A DNA stretch of 64,000 bases from Cylicocyclus nassatus (GCA_958299035.1 CATQJL010000316.1:92092443-92156442); one strand, 5' to 3'. Shown: positions 1-11,495, counted from the first letter of the stretch. Notes: generated from the sequence alone by a model not told the origin. Numbers and translations are program-made.

Positions 1-2
1 AA

Positions 3-545
3 GAACTCAAGCTTCCAGTCCTTCGTACTACTTCCTTTACTACAACTGGGATGGGCGAGCAACAAGAGCAATTCAACTCACCTGAAGTACAAATCACCTT
101 GAAAAGTCTTCACAGCTCCGAAAAGCTCAAGAACTTGTCAGTACACACTAAGCAGAAGCTGACTACCGACATGCAGACAGCAAGTCTCACGGAAGCAGAC
201 TTGCGTTTTATCTCTGATGAAAAGCTGATAATCGCTCAAGATACGCTCTCCTGCAAAAGCGTTTCACCCGACATGATCATAGGACAAGATCTCCTAAATC
301 TCGTCACTATCCACAACGACAGAGTGCGCAAGCTTCCTTCAGGGCTCATTCTGACCCCAACCATCTTCGGATTCGTTATATCAGGGACGAGCTGCACTAT
401 CACCACATCAAGATTCATCGGCACATTCGGCTGCATTTCAGCGCTAAAGAATACACTGAAGAACAACCGCCCAACTCCACAACACAACGAGAGATCGAAG
501 AAACCCAAAGCGTACTCCGGTTCACAAACAATGAAGCCAAGATAA
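3..545 (+). pseudogene. BEL/Pao retrotransposon polyprotein fragment (protease region)
   Basis: An open frame enters from the left edge and runs to a stop at 545. Its sequence resembles the retropepsin-like (DUF1758-type) part of nematode BEL/Pao polyproteins. The strongest landmark is the segment PDMIIGQDLL followed by LPSGLILTPTIFGFVISG, which matches the family pattern 'PD-hydrophobic-IG-D ... LPSGL ... T-FG-hydrophobic-SG'. An ATG at 51 lies inside the frame and is unlikely to be the true start, because protease-like sequence (ELKLPVLRTTSF) continues upstream of it. The frame loses resemblance to the family after about position 400 and overlaps a second frame carrying a polyprotein-tail-like sequence. 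The reverse transcriptase, RNase H and integrase expected next are absent, so this is a dead, internally deleted copy. The upstream gag part lies outside the window. Confidence 0.75.
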
Positions 546-742
546 GGATAACGAACACACCGGAGAGAAGACATCATGAGTACATACATCGTGTAAGAAC
601 GCCGTCTATCAAGGATATGGCTGTCAACGAAGCAACTACCGATTCAAAGTGGAAGAGGAGGAAATGGCGAGGACGACAAGCAGCGCCAAACCGCCCACCA
701 GCTCCAGCGATCACTTCAGATGCTTTTAAAAATTTACGTTAA
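410..742 (+). pseudogene. BEL/Pao-type polyprotein C-terminal tail in a second frame
   Basis: A frame different from the preceding one is open from before 410 to a TAA at 740-742. It ends with a basic stretch (KWKRRKWRGRQAAP) and a Pro-rich tail, as expected for the extreme C-terminus of a retroelement polyprotein. It overlaps the protease frame for over 130 nt. The simplest reading is that a large internal deletion joined the protease region to the tail out of frame. Assignment to the same element rests on adjacency and composition; I do not recognise a named domain in this tail. Confidence 0.4.
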
Positions 743-906
743 TAATTGTACCTATGTGTGTATGTTCAAGTTACTTGCAAATCCTCCTTCATAGCTCATT
801 TTTCTGTATGCGTAGGTATTAACTTATTCACTAGTCAACTTCACATGTATCTGCCACTCTAATTAGGATCTTACCAGATCTCACTTTCCTCTCGCTCGCC
901 CGGAGT

Positions 907-1311
907 GTTGATGATTTCTGTATCATCAACCATTGATGAACTCTATATTCTAGATAGCCTACGGAATACCCGTAGGCTAAATTGTGAGCTACTCACTCTT
1001 GAGTATCTAATCACTCAAGAGTGAGTGGTACCCGTGCGCCAGGAGTGTAGCCAATCGGCGGCACCTCCTTTCAAGCACCAACTCATGTACATTGTACCTT
1101 TTACTCGGTTCAGCTCCGCCTTCCTTCCTATATAAGGAGCCTCCGAATGTATTAGAAGTTGCTCCCCGGTCCACACCGGGACACCTCACACTCTTCTTCA
1201 CGACTAATTCTACGCCCGTGCGAATAAATCTATATTCCACAACCTCGTCTACCCCTAATCACTTGGTACCCACCAAAGCAGTGATGTCAGGTCCGTGCGG
1301 TCAACTATACA
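907..1311 (+). repeat. Possible LTR of the BEL/Pao element
   Basis: The stretch after the polyprotein tail begins TGTTGATGATTTC and could end with ACTATACA, giving TG...CA borders. It contains a TATA-like TATATAAGG near 1129-1137 and an AATAAA at about 1225. This is the usual order of promoter and polyadenylation signals in an LTR. Two perfect hairpins lie inside it. No second LTR is in the window, no clear polypurine tract precedes it, and target duplications could not be identified, so the borders are tentative. Confidence 0.4.
955..1026. repeat. Two adjacent perfect hairpins
   Basis: The first has 10-bp arms (TAGCCTACGG at 955-964 and its complement at 970-979). The second has 14-bp arms (ACTCACTCTTGAGT at 991-1004 and its complement at 1013-1026). 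They sit in the putative LTR upstream of its TATA-like box. Confidence 0.8.
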
Positions 1312-2080
1312 AACCTGGTGAATGCGCGCGCAACCGCAAGCACAGCCAGTTGAGTTAAGTTAAAGGAGCTGCGTCTCCAATGGTAGAAATTGCGAACTGG
1401 TCTGAGCGCGCACATGGCTTGCGCCCACGAGTTTGAGGGCAATTCGGTGTTCATGCTTTGTGATCGGACTTGCTCTGTTATCATATTCGGGGGGGGGGGA
1501 GTAAACAACCCACTACATCAAAATTCTAACATGTTCAGTTTTGCCAAGCTGCTGCCTTTGAGGGGGGATCTTGTAATCCGAGAGTGAAACAAAAATAAGC
1601 GAGTTTCAAAGAAATTTAGTCGAAAAACGTCATTTCCCCTGCTCGGATTGTTTCTACGCTGCTGCAACACGTACGGCACAGTGTCGGCACAGTTTTTGTG
1701 CGGGGCAGGAGTGATTGGTACTTCGAACACATGCAACCCAAAATGCAAAGTCTCGGATCTCGCTGAAACGTTGCACACAGCGGCTATCTGACACCTGATC
1801 ACGAAAATGGTACTCATCTTGCACGAAAAGTCGTTCATATATTACCATAGGTATGCAATAGTAGGTCAAAATTACGGATTTGGTTGAAATTTGGTCTAGG
1901 AAGGTATTTCGGTATGATGATTACGACTTTCAAAATTTTTCCCTCGCGAAAACGTCTTCTTGTATGATTTTCTTTTTCTACGGAGTAAGGTGAGGATGGT
2001 GAAAATCACATATTTCTTGAAATTTCGCCTGGCCATTGAACTCGCCAACAAACACAACAAGCAACGCTAACATGTATTTT
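1312..2080. other. Unassigned non-coding stretch
   Basis: No exon, RNA gene or repeat structure is supported here. There is a G9 run at about 1491-1499. The short open frames on both strands look random. Confidence 0.5.
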
Positions 2081-3229
2081 ATTAGGTTGTTTAATAAGTT
2101 CTGTCCCATTTTTTTCTTTAGATTTTCTATCAATCAGAATAACCCTATTTGGAACGAAATGTATATGTTTTTGAAAGCTCTCAGTTTGCTTTGCAAATTC
2201 GCATGCTTCATTTCTTAAGTGAGCAGGATATTAAAAACTATTACTGACATCAGAAGAAAAAAACTCGGAGAGGGAAAAAATTCATTGTCGACATCTTTTT
2301 TTTTCCCCAAATTTCCCCCCTTTCCATTGCTGATTTTCATTCAAGAAGCATGACAACAAACAAAACAACCTATTTGTCTCCTTTGGTTGTAATGTCAATA
2401 TTTGCGCTTGCTCTCTTTCTTCTACCGATTTTTTGATGCCATTTTCTCAGAAGTCGACAAAGCAAAAATTTACCGCGGCGATGTTCGTCGCCTCGCCTAC
2501 CGCTGTGTGGGCCCCCAAAATTAGATTTTTGAGTAATATCCACTGCGTGACGAAGGCGGTCACCCAAATAGGTTGAAGGCTGTCGCGCACGCGGCGCGCG
2601 GGCAATTGCCAGCCACGGAGCGCGCGCACGCTCGGGCAGCGGTCATCCATGGAGCGCACACCGAGGTGCGCGCGCTCCATGACTGACAATTGCCCGCGCG
2701 CCGCGTGCGCGACAGCCTTCAACCTATTTGGGTGACCGCCTTCGTCACGCAGTGGATATTAACTAACTTGTGAATTCGATGATGCTATAGCCATAGACCA
2801 TCCCTGCTGCTTTTTCTGAATTATCCGTTTACCGTCCTTTTTCCGGACTGCCTTCAGAGCCCAACGTCAACATTGAAAAGACGTTAGGGAGAAGGACTGA
2901 GTTTGAAAAAGAATTTTTCAAAACTTTGCACTTTTGAACCTCTGCATTCTTTCCTTATGTTTGAGAGAATTTTGGAGCTGTTTTATAAGCATTCTGACCT
3001 AAACAGGGGGCCACTCAAATTAGTCATCAGAAATGAATTTTCTCCTTGTTTGGTTTTCCAAACTTGATGCTGGGGCACTTTTTAATTCCGTTGATATAGG
3101 AAACTGAAGCGAAGATTTTGGTAGAGCAGACTTAGAGCTTTCAAATGCATACATAGATTTTGCAAAACACCATGCAAAAATACTGTGAAAAAAATCAAAA
3201 GAAAAATTGGGACAGAACTTATCACACAA
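2081..3229. mobile_element. Degenerate mariner-type element (non-autonomous)
   Basis: The left end reads TTAGGTTGTTTAATAAGTTC followed by TGTCCCA. The right end carries the inverse motif TGGGACAGAACTTAT. TTAGGTTG is the typical start of mariner terminal repeats. The ends are diverged and no transposase remnant was seen. A GC-rich palindrome is inserted inside it. Confidence 0.5.
2534..2761. mobile_element. GC-rich near-perfect palindromic MITE, 228 bp
   Basis: The arms read TAATATCCACTGCGTGACGA inward from 2534 and return in reverse complement to 2761. About 75 bp per side is almost identical, and a second inner inverted pair is built on GGAGCGCGCGCAC. GC content is far above the flanks, which suggests recent insertion into the older mariner-type element around it. 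Confidence 0.85.
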
Positions 3230-3236
3230 TCTGATA

Positions 3237-5481
3237 TTAGGTTGTTACATAAGTTTTGTTACACTTTCTTCGTCTTTCTCTAGAAAACTCTAGAAAATTC
3301 AGCAAGATCTCATATTTGGCATCAGGGCCCGGCACAGATGGTTCGGGGCCAAACTGGACTTCGTTTTTGAGGTTAGAAGCAACGGGGATACCGTTTTTAT
3401 AAGGTCCTGAGCGAAGCGCCAAAAAAAGACAAATATGTCAGGTTTTACGAGTTGAACGTGTCTTTGGCAAGCGCGGGAATTTCAGACGTAAGACCCAAAC
3501 AAACAGATGACTTGTTTACAGCGCACAAGCAATCGCATGACGCCGAATTTGCGCTATGTATATCTATATATATATAAAACTCAAAAATTGTCAGTTTGGA
3601 GGGTATGTGCGTTATAGAAACGCGCGCCGCTCAACCGATTAAGCTGAAACTTTACACACATATGTTTTCGAGCCTTGCGCAGATGATAGGCTACTTTTTG
3701 CAGCGATTCGTTGGGTCCTTCTATCGATTTATTGATTTGCAGCACTTTGCAATAAAAATGATTCTTATCATTTGCTATCAAAACAGGGGTATGTAAACAA
3801 GGCTGGCATGTCTCATTGTGAACTTCTGTTGACGAAGTGCAGTGAAAAGTGTTCTTGATGTGAGTCTCAATTGCTCATTTAAATGGATGCACTAAATGTA
3901 TCTTATGCGGAAACCTTAGCGTGCAAGAGACCATGAGTGCTTTGTAGCGAGTGTTTTGTACGGAAGCGTGCTCAATTTACGCTTATAATCAATGCTTTCT
4001 TCGTTACGTGCTCAATTTAAACAATGAGGGGTCAAAATTTTTTATGAGATTGCGCACAAATTATTTGTCAATACCAGAAATAATGTCAAGACAAGCGACA
4101 ACTCACATTCGCTATAGTTGATCCCTTGGACCAGGAAAGTGCGCGAGTGCAAAGTACTGCCGACTCCACAAAAATTGACGGCAAGCAGTGAATGAAGATG
4201 AAGTAGCCGGTTAACGGCAAACTGTCACAAAAAATGATCCTCATAATAACAATGAGCGCTGCTATCAATTAACTCGCGCTGCTTGCTTAGGTTTTGCGTG
4301 TTGAACTTGATTTGGAGAAAGAGAGATATGCTACCGACTAATAAGTGTTCACATTTTGTTTTTGTTCTTTACACAGTTTCTACAATGCCACCGAATACCT
4401 TATCTTCATTCCCGATCAGTGATCATTCCCGGGCCGGACCGGGCAGATCAGCTAGTACAATATAAATATTACTCCAAACAACATTATGTAAAAAGTTTCG
4501 AAAAGTTATGTGTCCTAATACCCATTCACGAATTTGTTGGTTTCTAGACCAACACCAAACCAACTGGGTTGGTTCGGAGCATAAATGTCGAAGAGTTCAC
4601 ATAAGTTTTGGACCTTTTTGATTTCGACGAAGAAAACGCTCCAAAATCTATCATATAGCGAAGAGAGCGAATCAAACCACTGCTTCTCCTCTTTTTTTGA
4701 GCCAAAAATACTGTAGACTGAAGCATTGATAGATATCGCGCTCCAATCACATGGTGTGTCCTTTAAACTATGTGGCGTGCATCTAAATTGTTGAGGTCAT
4801 AGATTGGTTGGCCTAAGAGGTTTTCAACGTTCTGAACACTAAAATGGTACCATACTCAAGAATAGGATCAACTCAGAATGTTTATTTTTATTATAATAGG
4901 TATCTCAAAACTCGCTTTTTTCGTTTTTTTATCGTTATGTTTTGTTATGTTGATTGATCAAGGGTTTCCCTACTGACTTTTACGTCGAAAGGGACTTCGT
5001 AAATTTTCGCGAATTCATAAGGGACTTCGTTTTCAAAAATGCTCCAAACCAACGCGGCTGGGCCCTGTTTGGCATATATGGGGAAGGGACGGGCTATCCG
5101 CTGGCACAATTTATGACCTACCACATGACTTGCAGTAAATATAAAAACAACTCTGTGGAGGCACTCCACCTATATTTTTTCTTTATTTTCTAAAAAATCT
5201 CTTATTCTTCTTTTCCAACATTTTAGATTCTTCGTGACTTCTAGGAACATTGGTAATAACCACTAGCAGTTTGGAAGTTCAAGCTCTCCATTAACCAAAA
5301 TTGGGAATTTGCCAAAAATAATCCGAAAAAATTTCAAAAAATTCGAAAATTGATTTTTTTGTGTGTGACATGAATATATCAAAAATCTACAACATTACAC
5401 GTAGTTTGGAGAAATAAATCTTTTGACAAAGTTATGAGGATTTTTTTAGTTGAGTGTAACAAAACTTATGTAACAACCTAA
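3237..5481. mobile_element. TIR element with mariner-like ends, 2.2 kb
   Basis: The left terminus TTAGGTTGTTACATAAGTTT is matched in reverse complement at 5453-5481 (ending TTATGTAACAACCTAA). The inverted repeats are about 28 bp long. The interior holds a separately inserted Helitron (3563-4455). Open frames near 4.95-5.19 kb on both strands show no transposase motif, so the element appears non-autonomous. Confidence 0.75.
3563..4455 (+). mobile_element. Non-autonomous Helitron
   Basis: The element starts TCTATATATATATAAAACTC after an A and ends in CTAG before a T, fitting the 5'-TC...CTRR-3' rule and A/T insertion site. Just before the end lies a short GC-rich inverted motif (CCGGGCCGGACCGGG), typical of the subterminal Helitron hairpin. 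The 5' part has the usual motif family (CTCAACCGATTAAGCTGAAA). No Rep/helicase coding was seen. It is nested in the 3237-5481 TIR element. Confidence 0.65.
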
Positions 5482-5483
5482 TC

Positions 5484-6339
5484 TCAGGTTGCCCCGAAAG
5501 TCAAACTGCACATTAACAGCAATAGGGCGAGAAAAAGTCAGATAAATATACGCTTATATGGACAAAAGCAGCCAGCGGCAGCTGTGGGCTGCTATCGGCT
5601 GCTGCGGGCTGCTGGTGGCTGCTGCGGCTGCTACGAGCTGCTAAAGGCGGCTACGGCGGCGATTGCCGGCGCGGTATGAAGGCACTCTAAGGTATGGTCG
5701 CTTTGAATAAGGAGGCTGTCCATTTCAATACTGCAGATGTGCTTATAATACTCGCACAAGAATTACAAGCTCTCAAGCTTGCCTTTGACCGCACTTTTCG
5801 CAATTGGCACCAATTTTGTCAAGATCGTCATGCCTTGTTGAGGTGCATCTTTTGAGCGATGGGCCCAAAAAATGTGCAAGACATTACCCAACAATATTTG
5901 CAGCAATTGAAAATTTGATTCATTCCGTGGAAAAAAGGGAGACTTTGATTTCATCAACTCAAAAAAAAATCTCAGGGTGCCAAAATGGCCGATCCTTTAA
6001 TCGAGAAAATTTTTATTACAGACTGTGCTCTAAAATTTGACACAGTCTGTAAACAGCTCCTGCAGAGTTCTACATAACTACCAGATACAAGCTCTCCAGC
6101 TCTTTTCGTGTCTGAGAATTCCTTCACTAACAGGCGAATTTTAAGTCGAGCTTTTTCTCTACTGCGCATGCTGGTGGCCGGAAATGAAGTATTGAGGACC
6201 CAACAAAATAGGCGTACCTTGTAGAAAATATTGCCTTGCGGCAGAATGTACAGCTTTCAAAAAAGATCGTTCTGCTTGAAGTTGCAGCAGTTTGAAAAAG
6301 AAATTTCGCAAGTGCCCGGGAACTTTCTTTACAACCTAA
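5484..6339. mobile_element. Mariner-type MITE abutting the 2.2-kb element
   Basis: The left end CTCAGGTTGCCCCGAAAGT and the right end ACTTTCTTTACAACCTAA form imperfect mariner-like inverted ends sharing AGGTTG and AAAGT. The interior has no recognisable transposase. It begins within a few bases of the end of the previous element. Confidence 0.5.
5570..5672. repeat. GGCTGCTGC-type minisatellite
   Basis: An imperfect array of GGCTGCTG/GGGCTGCT units, grading into GGCGGCTACGGCGG, is much richer in GC than its surroundings. Confidence 0.8.
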
Positions 6340-7150
6340 TAATAACCTCGCACGGTAGCCCTTTTTCTCGGATTACGGTGAAAATATGGTAGTTTGGTCA
6401 AAATTCGAATTTTGCTCAAGTTACCTGAAGGGTTAAGCACGGATTAAAAATGCCATACCTTTTTGCGTTTTGGGAACCCGCGGAAATACGGTAGTATTTT
6501 GTGGGCGAACCAAGCGTTAAATTTGCTTAGAAATTTGTGCAGGATGGTTGTCTGAGGTGCTGATCGAAGCAGCGGTGCTCATCTCGTGTGATAGCCTTCT
6601 GCTAAATTTCTGAGATTATGGTTGTTCGAAAAGGAGAGAAGCTGATCAATTATGCGTTGTATCTTACCGTAACACCACAGTAAGACTTTTTTGCAGAAAA
6701 CACATGATGTTCGTAATCAGCATACAGGAACCCCTCTGGGTAAAGTTTTGAGTATGGAATTCTGACTCTTCTGCCGTACACCTACCCTGGCCTGAGAAAA
6801 ACGCATGACGGTGCTCTACATGAAAACATAATCAGCAAACCCCTAGACCAAATTTCAACCATCTGCGATTTGATCCCCATAGATTTACCATATCCTCTGT
6901 GCGTATCTCATGCATGATGGGGCTCGGTCGTTGCTGAGACGCCTCGCAAGAAAGCACCATCCGTCTTCTCCAAAGCTAGTCTCTGCTCGCAGCATTTTGC
7001 TCAAGATATGCAGTAAAAGTGGAGGACAAAGTAGTATGTTATAGCGCTTCTTGATAACTAGCAATTTGTTTTTGCCCTGTACTTATGGTTAGACAGTTAT
7101 ATTCTCTAACGCTTGCACTCACCAACGCCTTTCAATATCGAGTAGAGCTA
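6340..7150. other. Unassigned; contains a dispersed 'TTACGGT' repeat segment
   Basis: No exon is supported. The segment 6360-6480 (GGATTACGGTGAAAATATGG, then TTGCTCAAGTTACCTG) resembles 40495-40570 inside another element, so at least part is dispersed repeat. Confidence 0.4.
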
Positions 7151-7326
7151 CAGTCCGTCCCAGTCCCAATCAGATCAAAATTCGTGGCAGGAGCCGCGTC
7201 GCGAGGGTTGTGCGTAACGTCTGCGGCTTGCTTGTCTGCTCTCTCTCTTCAACCTCTTCGCACTCGCAGACAGTGCGCACACGCAAAACGCCAGCGGTTC
7301 GGCCTGATCACGATTGGGACAGACTG
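7151..7326. mobile_element. Small Tc1-type TIR element, 176 bp
   Basis: The ends CAGTCCGTCCCAGTCCCAAT and ATTGGGACAGACTG are inverted repeats, and each is flanked by TA, the Tc1/mariner target duplication. The interior is GC-rich and non-coding as far as I can tell. Confidence 0.65.
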
Positions 7327-7646
7327 TAGCCATCGCTGTGTGTAGCTGCACGAACTGCGAGCCTGTTAAATCGACACATTACTACCAGTGAACACACAAA
7401 ATGTTAGCACTTTTCCCTCGCTACAGTTCGCTTTCTTCATAAACTTGAGTATTATCTGAATTTTGGGCTGTTTCACTTGTGCTTTTCCCAGGTTGAGTAT
7501 ATAGGCTGTATCACCCATCATCGGTCGCAGGAGCTCAGGGGAGGAGACTTCGTGCGCGTTGCGCGGACAGCGAAAATGATACTCAAGCGCGGAGAGCATC
7601 TGGTGCTCAGATCTGCGGCTAGGCGACTCATGCTTCATATCAACTG
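7327..7646 (+). other. Stretch with a strong acceptor followed by an open frame; gene status unclear
   Basis: A good 3' splice site (TGCTTTTCCCAG, ending 7491) precedes an open frame that reads VEYIGCITHHRSQELRGGDF and continues with a charged, Arg-rich sequence. No matching donor in a phase compatible with the PDZ exon at 14870 was found, and I recognise no domain. It may be an exon of an upstream part of the PDZ gene, or chance. Confidence 0.2.
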
Positions 7647-7772
7647 CTCAGATAATCGCAAGGGAAGTCCGGAGCAAACTGAGCTTCTAGAACTTCCGGA
7701 GCGGACGCTGCTATTGGTCCGAAAGTTCTAGAAGCTCAGTTTGCTCCGGAGCTTCCCTTGCGATTGTCTGAG
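7647..7772. repeat. Foldback repeat with about 53-bp arms
   Basis: CTCAGATAATCGCAAGGGAA at 7647 and onward reappears as a reverse complement ending at 7772, with a loop of about 20 nt. The arms contain ACTGAGCTTCTAGAACTT. Only a few mismatches are present, so the RNA would form a stable hairpin. Confidence 0.9.
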
Positions 7773-8142
7773 TGTTTCTTGTTCGGGAAACTTTATTTCA
7801 CATAGCTCGCAAATCTTCGTTTGTAGTTTTGATTGCATGCGGGAGTAGATAAGATGTTTTGCGTATTTCGGACCATATAATCAGCATCGGCACCCTTTGA
7901 TCTCCTTGTTTTTCCCATTGTTATCAAATCAGATCTTGAATGTGCGAGCCACGGTCTTTTCATAATTATGTCATACTTTAGCTCAAATGATCGAAAGGGT
8001 CGAGAACATTACACACAATTTCCGACGATCTCGTTTTTCCCTTCTTGTCCAAGAGTAAATCACCGACGATGTGATAGAATACAAGTATTTATGACTAGTT
8101 ACACCTGTGCAAAGCGCTCTCGATTCTCATAGGAAAGGGTGA

Positions 8143-8376
8143 TAGGCGCCGGGCTTACATCGCCTGATTTCAACGCCTCGCGATTCACCAACAAGATAAT
8201 TGTTACGATCCATATATCCGATTATCTTGCATTTCGGTTGTGATGGTTTTTCGGCCCCACTAATTGCGAATAACTATCACAATCAAAGTGCAAGATGATC
8301 GGCAGCAATGGACTTGGCGGTTGTCTTGTCGATAGAATCGCGACGCGATGAAGTCGCGTGATGTATGTCCGGCCCT
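8143..8376. mobile_element. Foldback MITE, family D copy 1
   Basis: The ends TAGGCGCCGGGCTTACATCG and GATGTATGTCCGGCCCTA are imperfect inverted repeats. Further inside, CAACGCCTCGCGATT pairs with AATCGCGACGCGATG. A second copy is at 32760-33006. Confidence 0.7.
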
Positions 8377-8889
8377 ATAACCAACTCCTAGCTTGTACAA
8401 AAAACTTAATCTTTACCTTTTTTCGACTAGTCTTCACGACGGCGTGTTTACAAGTTACAATGAAGACAAAGAAAGGAAAAAGGTAAGCAGGATGAAATGA
8501 AATTTTGAGTTGAGCATAGGGCCAGATTACGCGCGCCCGAGTTCTATCGCCGCATGTGGAGCACGCGCCATTTCGCGGATTTCTGCTACCGGTGGTAGGT
8601 GATACAGTCTATACATGAGTTTGCAAAAACTCATGATTTTTATCGGAGTTGAGTTACAGTTTATCACCCAAGTGTTACAAGAACAGCAATCTTTGATTTG
8701 AGAATGACTGACTCCCTCCTCTACTCGAAGACGTAGAGCCGTTTTGAGTGGAAAACAAAAGCCCACTAACTTTTTGATGACAAGATTTTGCTTCCTTTTT
8801 CAATACTGACTTCTGATAAGACACGTCACTCCGGGATAATCCTTTTGCAGCAATAATACAAGATTTGAATAGAAGTATAGAATTGCCGT
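8377..8889. other. Unassigned non-coding stretch
   Basis: No exon is supported. A frame on the minus strand between 8675 and 8974 is Ser-rich without recognisable motifs and overlaps the tandem repeat, so I treat it as random. Confidence 0.4.
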
Positions 8890-9265
8890 GAGAAACCTGT
8901 TGAAAAGTTATGGGTGGTATTTGTTGAGAATCGTTGCTTTGCAAGCTATTTCCAAGAACACGGTACTCTGACAAGACCTCATGGATGGCTTGGCCTCATC
9001 ACTGTTCGATAGGGCTAAATTAATCTAAAAAACCTGTGAAGTTGTTTTCTCGGATTTGTGGATTTACTGAGAAGTTATGGGTGGGTATCATTTAAAAATC
9101 GTTGTTGTAAACTATTACTAAGGACATGGTGCTCTGACAAGACTCCATGAATTGGCTTGGCCTCTTCACTGTTCGATAGGGCTATATTAATCTAAAAAGC
9201 CAGTGAAGTTGTCTTCGGAATTGTGAAGTTATTGAGAAGTTATGGGTGAGTATCTGTTCACCATG
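8890..9265 (+). repeat. Tandem duplication, unit about 166 bp
   Basis: The motif AAGTTATGGGTGGGTAT recurs at about 8905, 9072 and 9237. The intervening sequence (TCACTGTTCGATAGGGCTA, then TTAATCTAAAAA) is repeated. About 2.2 units, moderately diverged. Confidence 0.85.
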
Positions 9266-9740
9266 AAATCGCATCAAAACTAAGACCACTGCTATTGCGT
9301 GCGAAATTCATTGAAGTTTTATCAATTTGCAAGATAACGATTACGACGTGCTAAAAGGAATGTCACAGATTCTTAAAATATTGTAACATGTAGATACAAT
9401 TCCAGTATCAAAAAATCCAAGAATATCCAAAAACTAATTCGTTGGAAGACCTTCTATAATAAAAATAGAATTAGAAAGTGTTTGAGAACGCCAAAAAAAC
9501 TAAAAAATGTCTTGTTTCCAACATCTCATTGTAATTTAGCTGGCGATGTTTGGCAGCAAGGGAAAAAGTACAAAGTTCTTCCAGTCTGCAGTACTTTAGC
9601 GATGCCGTAAAACTCTATTATGGCCTAAAGACTTTACGAGTTCAAATGTTCGTTTGTGACGATGCACTGTCGCATACTTATATTAAGTTGTCCCAAAAGT
9701 AAACCTTTTCAAATTAAATTGTTATTGTGTTTCCACCAGA
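9266..9740. other. Unassigned; one isolated mariner-like end
   Basis: TTAAGTTGTCCCAAAAGTAA at about 9684 resembles a mariner terminal repeat, but no partner was found. Nothing else is supported. Confidence 0.4.
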
Positions 9741-10008
9741 CTTAGGGCCACATGCACTAACATCCACGCGAGGATCGCAGCTTGAAAGAAAGCTTCATAT
9801 CCTGAAGCTCCAGATAACTGGATTTCACGCTATCCACTTAATGGTAACCCACCATTCTTCACTATGACAATATCGAGAGGAAGCAAGAAGCACGAGCCGA
9901 GCCGCTTTTTCCAGCTTTTTGTACTGAAGCTTCAGGATATGAAACTTTCTTCTAAGCTGCACTAACATCCTTTTCCTAGCGGGGATGTTAGTGAATGCGG
10001 CCCTTAGA
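9741..10008. mobile_element. Foldback element, 268 bp
   Basis: CTTAGGGCC, CACTAACATCC and CTTCATATCCTGAAGC in the left half are mirrored in the right half, ending GGCCCTTAG. A partial copy (GCTTGAAAGAAAACTTCATA, TGGATTTCACG) lies at 38160-38260. Confidence 0.7.
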
Positions 10009-10953
10009 CTACAATCAGGCAGTGTAAAGCCAGCTCTACAAAATGGGCATTGAATATGCACCACTTAAGCCAAAAACTAACATTTTTCAACTACCCTGGA
10101 AATCGAATCTCCTTCCAAAAGTTACGGACCTCCAGCTTGATCAACTTGCAGTAGACACAGAGTAGTAATGAATGCATCTGCTGGATTTTATCCGAAGCCC
10201 AAAGTTATGAAATAAAAATAGCAATGCAAAATTGTCACTTTTCGAGTTTTTTACCTTCAAACTTGGTATCTTTCGATCGCCTGAGCACATACGGAGGTAT
10301 GATTTATGTTTATGCTTAGGATTTGCAGTATGCGATCACATACAGTGACCGCCAAAAAGTTGCGGACAAGCCGCCTTGAGCTACAACCCACACATTGCGC
10401 TTTCTGGAAAACATGTATTATAAAAGTTTTAAAAATCTTTTTCTAGAAAAGGTCCGGAAATGGCCGCGTCACAATGTCGAGGACAATAATTCTTCGAACG
10501 CGGAAATTTTGCTTTAGGTCTTTGTGTGGAGCAACAACAGAACTTTTCCGGACAAGTAAGCATATCATGTCATGATCTCATCGAGGACAATAATTGGGTA
10601 ATGGTTCCTTCCAAGAAAAACCCAAGCTTGAACTTGTTCTGCTTTTTTTCAAAAAATAATTTTTAATTCCCTTCTTCTAGCCAAATTTCCCTCACACGGA
10701 AACCTATTCAAGGCATTCCAACAAGGCTGTTCGGATAAAATGGATGCCGTTTGCCATCCTCCATGCATCGGACGTGTGCTGGTGAGTTCTTTGCTGAAAA
10801 TGGCCCTTGACAGTGCGTGCGGTGCACATGACCCCACCTGCATCTCACCACTGACTTGCATCGCTTTGCAGGGTTGTAGCTCGGCCAGTAGTCATTCTAT
10901 GAGCTTGCAGATGGGCTCATTCGAAAGAGCGTGACTTTCTCGACACGATGGTA

Positions 10954-11228
10954 TAGGGGCCTGCAGGATCGCGAGAGTAGGACGTGCGTACGGCCATTGC
11001 GCCGCGCACGTCAGAACTGCGTGCGACGGCCCAGGTAAGTGCCAGACTTATCCTGTTGAACAGGTTCATTCGGTTCACCACCTTTGCTGTTGGACAGTGT
11101 AGTGATTTGACCTATGAACGGAACGAACGGCTGAAGTGGATAAATCTGGCACTTGCCTTAGTGACATCGGACGTGCGCGGCGCAATGGCCGTACGCACGT
11201 CCGACTCTCGCGATCCTGCAGGCCCCTA
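10954..11228. repeat. Nested GC-rich palindrome
   Basis: TAGGGGCCTGCAGGATCGCG reads inward from 10954 and returns in reverse complement to 11228. Its inner arms include GTGCGTACGGCCATTGCGCC. Confidence 0.85.
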
Positions 11229-11252
11229 TATGCAAAAGTGTCGGGTACGGAG

Positions 11253-11495
11253 AACAGCAGAGATTTGGCGGATGGGGTGACAAAGCGCAGCCTTAGAGGT
11301 GAATGAAGTGAAGGGTCTTATCAGCGCTAGAACGGTCTTAGAGCTCCGAAATGCATCTATTACAAGAAAATTGACGGTTTGAACTTCCAGGATGGAACTG
11401 GTGACGAAAGAAGCTTTGCTCAACTTTAGCTGAAAAATCCTTATCCTACCACTGAAGCTGCGCTTTGTCACCCCATCCGCCAAATCTCTGCTGTT
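11253..11495. repeat. Second nested palindrome
   Basis: AACAGCAGAGATTTGGCGGA reads inward from about 11253 and returns to 11495. GGGGTGACAAAGCGCAG lies further inside the arm and is also mirrored. Confidence 0.85.

Noticed and set aside
4954..5193. Opposed frames near 5 kb as transposase remnants
   Set aside because: Neither contains recognisable DDE-type catalytic or helix-turn-helix motifs.
10984..11280. 98-codon frame in the large palindrome
   Set aside because: It spans two nested palindromes and has a mirror-image counterpart on the other strand. No motif.
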